Assembly: GCA_036971715.1 (NCBI GenBank)
Contig: JAVHJL010000005.1
Coordinates: forward strand, 186,001-250,000
Length of the DNA: 64,000 nucleotides
Origin: Arthrobotrys musiformis
Taxonomy: Eukaryota > Ascomycota > Orbiliomycetes > Orbiliales > Orbiliaceae
Direction of reading: 5' to 3'
Below are positions 60,601 to 64,000 of the stretch, piece after piece (position 1 is the stretch's first letter; every line of letters starts with the position of its first letter). Below the pieces are notes generated by a model. It saw nothing but the letters and a program-made list of their open reading frames with translations, searched no databases and had not been told where the DNA came from. The position numbers and the translations under genes were made by a program.

Positions 60601-62062
60601 AAGACTTCCAATCTTTGTATTGCATGGAGTCCAGAACCCATTTAAATGTATTGGTGCATGCAGATTCTACCGATATTTCTCGGTTGTTCATTTCGGCGAA
60701 AGATAGCGTTCGAAGGAATTCTAACGGGGATAGTCAATATTGTGTAAGTATGGAGCCTAAGGCCTCGGAGGCTCAAGGTCTTAGTCAGTTTATATACCTA
60801 TCCGTGCCTTTTCTTCTTTTTCTTTTTCTTCTCCTCCGTCACCCTCGACATTGCTTTGCTCTATCGTTTTCATTCTAGTTAGACATGACGTAATATAGGG
60901 CACATATATACCCAAAAGAAGGACTCTATCTCACCTTCTGTGATCGATGGTTGGACTTCTGCGGCTTGCCTTTCCGCTAAATTATACAAAACCTCTCTTG
61001 CATAAGCCGCCGCAGTTGCTGCCGCGTATCCCTGCCACTGCTTGCGCTTGTGCGAATCGGCGTAGTCGCAAATTCCGCGTATAACCAGACAAGGGAACTT
61101 GTCCATGAGTCCAGCAGCTTCCATTTCAAAGCAAAGGGCATTATTATGTTGCTCACTGAGTTCGTCTCTCTTTCTTCCACATTTCATGACCAGCCCGCCA
61201 GAGAGGATGGTGCTGTAATGTACCTCGACATCCCGTAAACGGTCTGCCCGTAAAATCCTATGGCAACCGTCGTGAGAAATGCAATCTGACCCATCTTCGT
61301 GCACATACTCAGGCGGAAACAGGAGATCCGGAAGATTAGGGTGACAATAGGTGGAATTTAGGAGTGGAAAACGGCAAAACCGGTTGAGGTGCTGGGAAAA
61401 GAAGGATTCCTGGCCCTCTGCTAGCCTTTGATATTGGCCCTTGATTTTATTGACCACGTTCAAGAGCTGTCTTGGAGGCTTTGCGAGGCTCCTAGTAGTT
61501 TCAATAACGCCTTTCATCAATATATGTATTTAGTGTGTGTTCTCCATACGCCTTTTCGTTCGAAGGAAACCCGTCTCGTACCCAGACAGAGCGACGCCTC
61601 TCTTTGTGACATTCCTATATCTGGGTACGAGACCAGACTAGGAAGTTGATATTTTCAAATACCTTCTGCATTCCACTTCCCGAGATATTCGACAACTGCC
61701 GGACCATACTCCGGTGCGCCAACAACAACATCTCCAAGCCTCACATCATGACCGGGCCTGGGAACCCCTCCCCCTATACCAACCAGCAGACCAATCTTGA
61801 CATTCTTGAAGCTGAGCCGTATTTGGTTTACGACCGTACAGATGGCGACCTTTCCCTGTTCACCTATTGTAGGGCCCACTATCACGACATTGTGAACCCC
61901 GATCCTCCCAAGCGTGTATTCATTTTCGTCATATTCGTTTAATGGAAGCAATTCGTGCTCTTCGTCCAACATTGCAATTATTGCTTGCATTTCCAGGGGT
62001 TTGACGTAGACCAGGCCCACGGTGTAATCATTCTGCGTAAGTTTTTTTATGGCCGAAGCCAT
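57628..62062 (-). pseudogene. NLR-type receptor PNP_UDP–NACHT–ankyrin, broken by a stop and a frameshift
   Basis: Exons are 62062–61663, 61510–60935 and 60720–57628. The head is a nucleoside-phosphorylase fold (VGLLVGIGGGVPRPGHDVRL; later ALCFEMEAAGLMDKFP and VIRGICDYADSHK). The NACHT domain has P-loop GKAGCGKST near 375 and Walker B GLIFIDALDEGEG near 480, then a winged-helix-like region. The C-terminal third is ankyrin repeats (KKGADVNKRG, LLLRHGAQVDLR, LIKHGADVNLP). Two lesions occur. A TGA at 59528–59530 sits before FMHQSVKDFL, where homologues usually read V-R-F. A one-base excess in GGG at 58520–58522 shifts the ankyrin frame. Such proteins sense infection or non-self and trigger cell death in filamentous fungi. 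The part upstream of the stop could still make a PNP–NACHT protein of ~722 aa. The break order suggests recent decay. Confidence 0.8.
61573..61633. repeat. Perfect 14-bp inverted repeat inside NLR intron 1
   Basis: The arms GTCTCGTACCCAGA (61573–61586) and its exact complement (61620–61633) enclose a 33-nt loop, so the unspliced RNA would form a hairpin. The right arm, extended to 16 nt (61621–61636), recurs in inverted orientation at 57275–57290, 3' of the same gene. Confidence 0.85.
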
Positions 62063-63311
62063 GACGCCGAGGGAGTTGCTGACCGTATACGTAACGAACT
62101 ACAGTTATCCGATTCTGAAAACCCAAGCTTAACCCGGTCTCGTTCCTGGCTTAGCCCGAAGATTTGTAGTTGTAGCGACTTGTATTTGTACATACAATCG
62201 TATCGTGTGTTTCAGTCGATATCATGCATTACCCATGATGTTGTCAATTGTGCGGTGCGGCTGGGCAGGAACCCATACAACACTATATACAGGATGCAGC
62301 TGGTCCTCGCGAGTACGAGGTTGTGATAGTTTATTTTCGAAACCCCGCTCAAATACCAAGCCGCCACGCAGCCTGAGCCAATCGCAAGCGCGAGTTCCTG
62401 AGACCTCGACCCTATGCCTGTCTGCATACTTGATCAATGGGTTATGCCTATATCTAGATATATAGTCGGATCTGGATAGGAATTAGGTGCAGGCCCACTG
62501 AAATATGAATGCCCATACCGGTTACCCGCGAAGGAAGAGAATATATATATTATAAAGTGATTAGAGACCTTACGAGGCCGCAGATTTTTTAATTTAAACT
62601 ACTCGAAACTAGTCAAAAAGAGGTGTTGTTTTCATGAATTGTGTACTAGGAAGATCCCCAAGGCATAAATGATCATATGAGCGTCCCCTAGACTAGTAAG
62701 ATCCTAAACTCTCGAATTTATTATCTAGTTGGTCTGCGCAGCGGTCCGCATACCCCTGTATTATTCAGCGCCTGTCAATTGACTAAAACATTAGCTATAT
62801 TAAATTTGGAAGCGTAATAGCCCTAGTTATAGTATGTGCCCCGATCAAACTAGCATAGGTATTAGATTTCACAGAAGCGAGCGTGCATTTACACATCTAT
62901 TCGAATGCAGAGATGCAACACCTCTTCCGTCGGCTTTAATTAAAATCCGCTATTTGGCGCTTGACGCACGCTGGAGAATTCGAACCATTATAATTAGCAC
63001 ATGTCTACGAGGCCAGCATATCTCGAACCCCTATATTAATATTTTCCTGTGGAAAAAAAACAAGGGTGGATTAGTTTTCGCGAGCTGATAATAATAAATA
63101 TAAAGGTTCTATCTTCATGAGGTTCTGGAGGCGCATTATTCGTCCCAGACCCGATTGCACAAGAGCAGGCTGGATATCCTGGCCAACCCCGCAGCCCGAC
63201 GTACGCACATATGCATACGTTGCCTGAATTGGATGCATTTATGCCCATCCGCACGGGACTGAATGTGACACCAACTTTCTAAAACTTCAGGCAACTTTAA
63301 CCTCCAAATGA

Positions 63312-63452
63312 AGTATAAAACACCTCCTCCGTGCCCTCGACTCCATTCTCAATCTCTTCCCCAAAATAAATCCACATCATCCTTCTTCTATAGTATCCGA
63401 TTCTCAACTCAACCAAAATAAAACAAAAGCAGAAATATCAGTGGTGCCATGG
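63312..63452 (+). promoter_or_regulatory. Candidate promoter and leader with TATA box
   Basis: GTATAAAACA is followed by ~100 bp of C/T- and CAA-rich leader-like sequence and then a GCCATGG start context at about 63447. The frame from that ATG stops after 25 codons, so the transcript may be non-coding or begin a spliced gene. Confidence 0.3.
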
Positions 63453-63511
63453 CGGTTGTTGTACAAAGGGGGGGTCCCTGCATCATCTGCTCCATGGCAC
63501 CACAGATATTT
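63433..63511. repeat. 20-bp near-perfect inverted repeat (hairpin)
   Basis: Arm 63433–63452 (AAATATCAGTGGTGCCATGG) pairs with arm 63492–63511 with one mismatch, around a 39-nt loop containing a G7 run. This is the size of a small-RNA precursor hairpin. Confidence 0.8.
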
Positions 63512-63776
63512 TCCACGGCTTCGTGATATCGAAGCTGTTGGACTTTTTCCCCTCCTCCTCCTCCTTCTTTGCTTCCAACATGGGGCCTTTTATGCTAGCT
63601 TTTGCACCTTAAATGCGCCTTTCTTCCGCTTACTCTTTTTTTTATGCGATGGAAGAAAAGGTTATCGTTATTCTGGTCTCAAGCTCTTTCGCTCTACTCT
63701 TGTGAAGGTTAGTATATAACGCAACCCCTCTTCGATCGACTTGCACTAACTAAACCGAATCTCGTATCGCGAAACG

Positions 63777-63794
63777 ATGTTCCCTTTGCGGTCG
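63777..63794 (+). CDS. Possible first exon of a gene running past the window
   Basis: The ATG at 63777 opens six codons (MFPLRS) that end exactly at a consensus GTAAGT donor. Very short, so it could be chance. It would need sequence beyond the window to support it. Confidence 0.15.
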
Positions 63795-64000
63795 GTAAGT
63801 AATATATGCCCTGCGTATATAACAGTCCATGTCCGCTTTATAACACCGGGCCCTTTCTTCACCTATATACAATCTAAATGATTAGTCCATGACTTAATTT
63901 AAGGGTATGTATGACAACCTGCCACGATATGACGGGGAAGGTATTCGTGTAGGATACTAGAATGTCCGAGGTACCCCCCCAACAATCCTCATATATGACA

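Larger units (their letters stand above)
62063..64000. other. Upstream region of the NLR remnant to window end
   Basis: 1.9 kb with no confident gene. The left part is the NLR promoter. AT-rich DNA runs from 62500 to 63100. A TATAAAACA box lies at about 63312–63320, followed by a pyrimidine-rich leader-like stretch and a strong hairpin (63433–63511). A possible first exon starts at 63777. Confidence 0.4.

Noticed and set aside
62955..62980. B-box-like GGTTCGAATTCTCC on the minus strand
   Set aside because: No matching A box, anticodon arm or acceptor stem was found. A single 11-nt match is expected by chance.
63441..63719. 92-codon plus-strand frame near the window end
   Set aside because: It requires a non-ATG start, overlaps a hairpin, and has Leu/Phe-rich low-complexity composition.

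Overview
This 64 kb window is nuclear DNA of a filamentous ascomycete (Pezizomycotina). The evidence is short GT–AG introns, mostly 50–210 bp with CTAAC/CTGAC-like branch points; several proteins typical of filamentous fungi; and fungal-type immune receptors (PNP–NACHT–ankyrin and a PigL-like STAND head domain). The class or species cannot be fixed from the sequence alone. Gene density is low: I support 16 loci, with gene-free stretches of up to 8 kb that are rich in homopolymer A/T tracts and microsatellites.

Layout. From 1 to 10.6 kb there are conserved housekeeping-type genes: a three-exon unknown (minus), an orphan with a Cys cluster (plus), a cupin/JmjC-type oxygenase (plus), an 805-aa conserved fungal protein (minus) and Mediator subunit MED19/Rox3 (minus). 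From 10.6 to 25.4 kb there is mostly non-coding DNA, interrupted only by a divergent 14-3-3 protein at 18.8–19.6 kb. From 25.4 to 50.5 kb there is a small Cys/His protein with a Gly-Met repeat, a three-LIM paxillin-like protein and an ASNSD1-type asparagine-synthetase-domain protein that share one divergent promoter region, an HMT1-type ABC half-transporter, a TEN1-like CST telomere-capping subunit with a long insertion, the GPI18/PIG-V mannosyltransferase, a DHA1-type MFS transporter and a GT23-like type II membrane glycosyltransferase.

From 51 to 62 kb the character changes to an accessory island. It holds two nucleotidyltransferase-fold (AbiEii/MNT-like) genes, each broken by one frameshift; a STAND-type head domain joined to a beta-propeller with no NTPase in between; and a PNP_UDP–NACHT–ankyrin NLR receptor with an in-frame stop and a frameshift. 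The core genes in the same window are open across all exons, so these lesions look like real decay or diversification rather than uniformly poor sequence. This island is the most interesting part of the window: it looks like a degenerating fungal innate-immunity or heterokaryon-incompatibility locus in which NTase-fold proteins sit next to STAND receptors. That functional link is inference.

Exon coordinates were worked out by hand from splice signals and reading-frame phase. All multi-exon models keep a consistent phase, but none was checked against transcripts.
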